Of a stretch of DNA of 41,465 nucleotides, positions 40,251 through 41,465 are shown piece after piece. The DNA lies in the NCBI GenBank assembly GCA_013388965.1, contig JACAEG010000116.1, positions 1-41,465 of the forward strand, read 5' to 3'. The notes under the pieces are model-generated. The model was not told the origin of the DNA. It saw only the letters and a list, made by a program, of their open reading frames with translations, and did no database searches. The position numbers and the translations under genes were made by a program. This stretch comes from Pseudorhodoplanes sp. Its GTDB lineage: Bacteria; Pseudomonadota; Alphaproteobacteria; Rhizobiales; Xanthobacteraceae. Numbering within the stretch: position 1 is the first letter of the stretch; the number at the start of each line of letters is the position of its first letter.

Positions 40251-41465
40251 TCATCCTTCTCGCCCGGCTCGTACAGCGTCTCGCGGCCGAGCCGGTCGAG
40301 GCAGATTTCCGCCGTCCAGGGCAGCATCAGCGCGCCGCAACGGCTGTCGCGATAGATGCGCTCCAGCGGCAGGCTCTTGAGCATCGCCTGTCCGCCGCAG
40401 GTGCGGATCGCCTTGGTGGCGATGGCATTGGCATTCTCCATCACGGTGAATTGTGCCGCATAGGCGCGCATGACCTGATCCTTGCTCGGATTGGCGCGCG
40501 CTTCCGTCACCGCCTGGAACCAGAGCGCCTTGGTCTGCTCCAGCATGATCTTCATCTCGGCAACGGCAATCTGCTTGGTTGGATACATGCGCCGCTTCAC
40601 CGGCGGCGTGCCCGGCATTTCGCCGCGCAGATAGGTCACGGTGAAGTCGTAGGCCGCCTGGGCGAGCCCCATATAGGTCGGCGACAGCGTGATGAACATG
40701 TGCGGCCAGCGCGAGGCCGCGAGGAAATACACGCCATGCGGCATCAATAGCTGCTCCTCCGGCACGAACACATCCTTGAAGATCAGGTTGCGCGAGACCG
40801 TGCCGCGCATGCCGAGCGGATCCCAGTCGCCGGTCACTGTGACGCCCTCCGCGTTCGCAGGAATGGCGAGATAGATGGTATTGCGCCGGCTGGCCGCCTC
40901 GCCCTCCGCACGCTCGGTGCAGAGCACGCCGTAATAGTCGGCGGAGCCGGAGAGCGAGGCGAAAATCTTCTTGCCGTTGACGATGAAGCCGCCCTCGACC
41001 GGCTTCGCCTCGGTGCCGAAGGCGACCGCGCCGGCCGCCGCGGCGCCGCCTTCCGAGAAGGGCTGCGCATAGACCGCGCCCTGCTCGATAATGCGCTTGT
41101 AGTGCTGTGCGCGGCGTTCGTGATGCGCCTTGCGGTCGAGGGCGCTCATCTCGAGATCGTCGGCCAGCGCGCCGGACCACAGCGTCGAGCAGACATGCAT
41201 GTTCCAGGAGAGCGCGGTCGCGCCGCAATAGCGGCCGAGCTCGGCCGCCGCCAGGCAATAGGTCTGGAAGCTTGCGCCCAGCCCGCCATAGTCTTTCGGC
41301 ACGCAGATCGCGAGCAGGCCTTCCTTGTGCATGTCGCGGAAATTCTCGATCGGGAAAGTGGCCTCGCGGTCGTGTTTCGCTGCGCGCGGCGCCAACACGC
41401 GCTGGCCGAACCGGCGAGCCTTCTCGATGATCGCGGCCTGTTCGTCGTACAGGCGAAACGCGAGC
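40247..41465 (-). CDS. Acyl-CoA dehydrogenase, 5' end beyond the window
   Basis: At least 405 residues; the frame stays open to the window edge (LAFRLYDEQAAIIEKARRFGQR precedes the ORF-track start at 41398), so the true start lies outside. The FAD/thioester-binding core includes QPFSEGGAAAAGAV, IVNGKKIFASLSGSADYYGV and the C-terminal helical bundle with LPWTAEICLDRLGRETLYEPG. It would introduce a 2,3-double bond into an acyl-CoA and pass electrons to ETF. With the ligase and 3-hydroxyacyl-CoA dehydrogenase downstream it provides three of the four beta-oxidation steps; no enoyl-CoA hydratase or thiolase is seen in the window. Confidence 0.92.
   Translation of the reverse strand, partial: LAFRLYDEQAAIIEKARRFGQRVLAPRAAKHDREATFPIENFRDMHKEGLLAICVPKDYGGLGASFQTYCLAAAELGRYCGATALSWNMHVCSTLWSGALADDLEMSALDRKAHHERRAQHYKRIIEQGAVYAQPFSEGGAAAAGAVAFGTEAKPVEGGFIVNGKKIFASLSGSADYYGVLCTERAEGEAASRRNTIYLAIPANAEGVTVTGDWDPLGMRGTVSRNLIFKDVFVPEEQLLMPHGVYFLAASRWPHMFITLSPTYMGLAQAAYDFTVTYLRGEMPGTPPVKRRMYPTKQIAVAEMKIMLEQTKALWFQAVTEARANPSKDQVMRAYAAQFTVMENANAIATKAIRTCGGQAMLKSLPLERIYRDSRCGALMLPWTAEICLDRLGRETLYEPGEKDE

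Noticed and set aside
38412-40355. 647-codon plus-strand ORF antisense to the ligase
   Set aside because: Shadow; the minus-strand frame has all ligase motifs.
1-41465. CRISPR arrays, phage genes, plasmid origins, toxin-antitoxin pairs, rRNA
   Set aside because: No regularly spaced repeats, phage or replication genes, or rRNA sequence were noticed while reading the window.

Overview
The window reads as the chromosome of a high-GC alphaproteobacterium, most likely Hyphomicrobiales (Rhizobiales). This rests on the consistently G/C-rich third codon positions, the style of the CYTH, YfhO and lytic transglycosylase genes, and the abundance of ABC, TRAP and Bug-type solute uptake genes. No genus can be fixed from sequence alone.

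Layout. (1) 1-8.16 kb holds ordinary genes: a small Cys/Arg-rich protein, a CYTH protein, an outer-membrane protein, a membrane adenylate cyclase with a putative heme sensor domain, a YfhO-like membrane protein, a YegS/DagK-type lipid kinase, a small lytic transglycosylase with a good terminator, and a tRNA with a CAU anticodon (probably Ile2). (2) 8.2-9 kb is a scar: a frameshifted IS3-type transposase fragment abuts a 55-codon ORF. (3) 9-15.2 kb is a solute-uptake island: a PcaC-like protein, an SDR, a fused TRAP permease, a TRAP binding protein broken by one in-frame TAA, a GntR/FCD regulator and a Bug-type binding protein. (4) 15.3-29.9 kb holds two consecutive minus-strand operons. The upstream one encodes an amidohydrolase, a DUF1989 protein, an alpha/beta hydrolase with the kynurenine-formamidase motif, a three-gene molybdenum hydroxylase and a MarR regulator. 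The downstream one encodes an SDR, an isopenicillin-N-synthase-like oxygenase, a complete branched-chain-amino-acid/amide-type ABC transporter and a Rieske protein. (5) 30.3-36.6 kb runs on the plus strand: an IlvD/Edd dehydratase, then a Tau/Ssu/Nrt-type ABC importer coupled to a NicX-like (2,5-dihydroxypyridine dioxygenase) gene. (6) 36.7-41.5 kb runs on the minus strand as a tightly coupled acyl-CoA operon: acyl-CoA dehydrogenase (cut by the window edge), acyl-CoA ligase, octopine-dehydrogenase-like protein and 3-hydroxyacyl-CoA dehydrogenase.

The most interesting structure is the regulation and gene content of regions 4 and 5. The same 16-bp palindrome, with shared flanks, lies in front of both minus-strand operons, and a MarR gene is the last gene of the first one. 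At the amidohydrolase operon the palindrome sits where a sigma-54 promoter with an exact GG-N10-GC core would start transcription. This points to a nitrogen-responsive, substrate-induced regulon. A second repeat (19 bp, identical) marks the promoters of the dehydratase and of the ABC/NicX-like operon. A Mo-hydroxylase, an N-formyl-hydrolase-like alpha/beta hydrolase, a NicX-like ring-cleavage enzyme, an amidohydrolase and two importers together suggest an uncharacterised route for a nitrogen heterocycle or related amide. That substrate assignment is inference.
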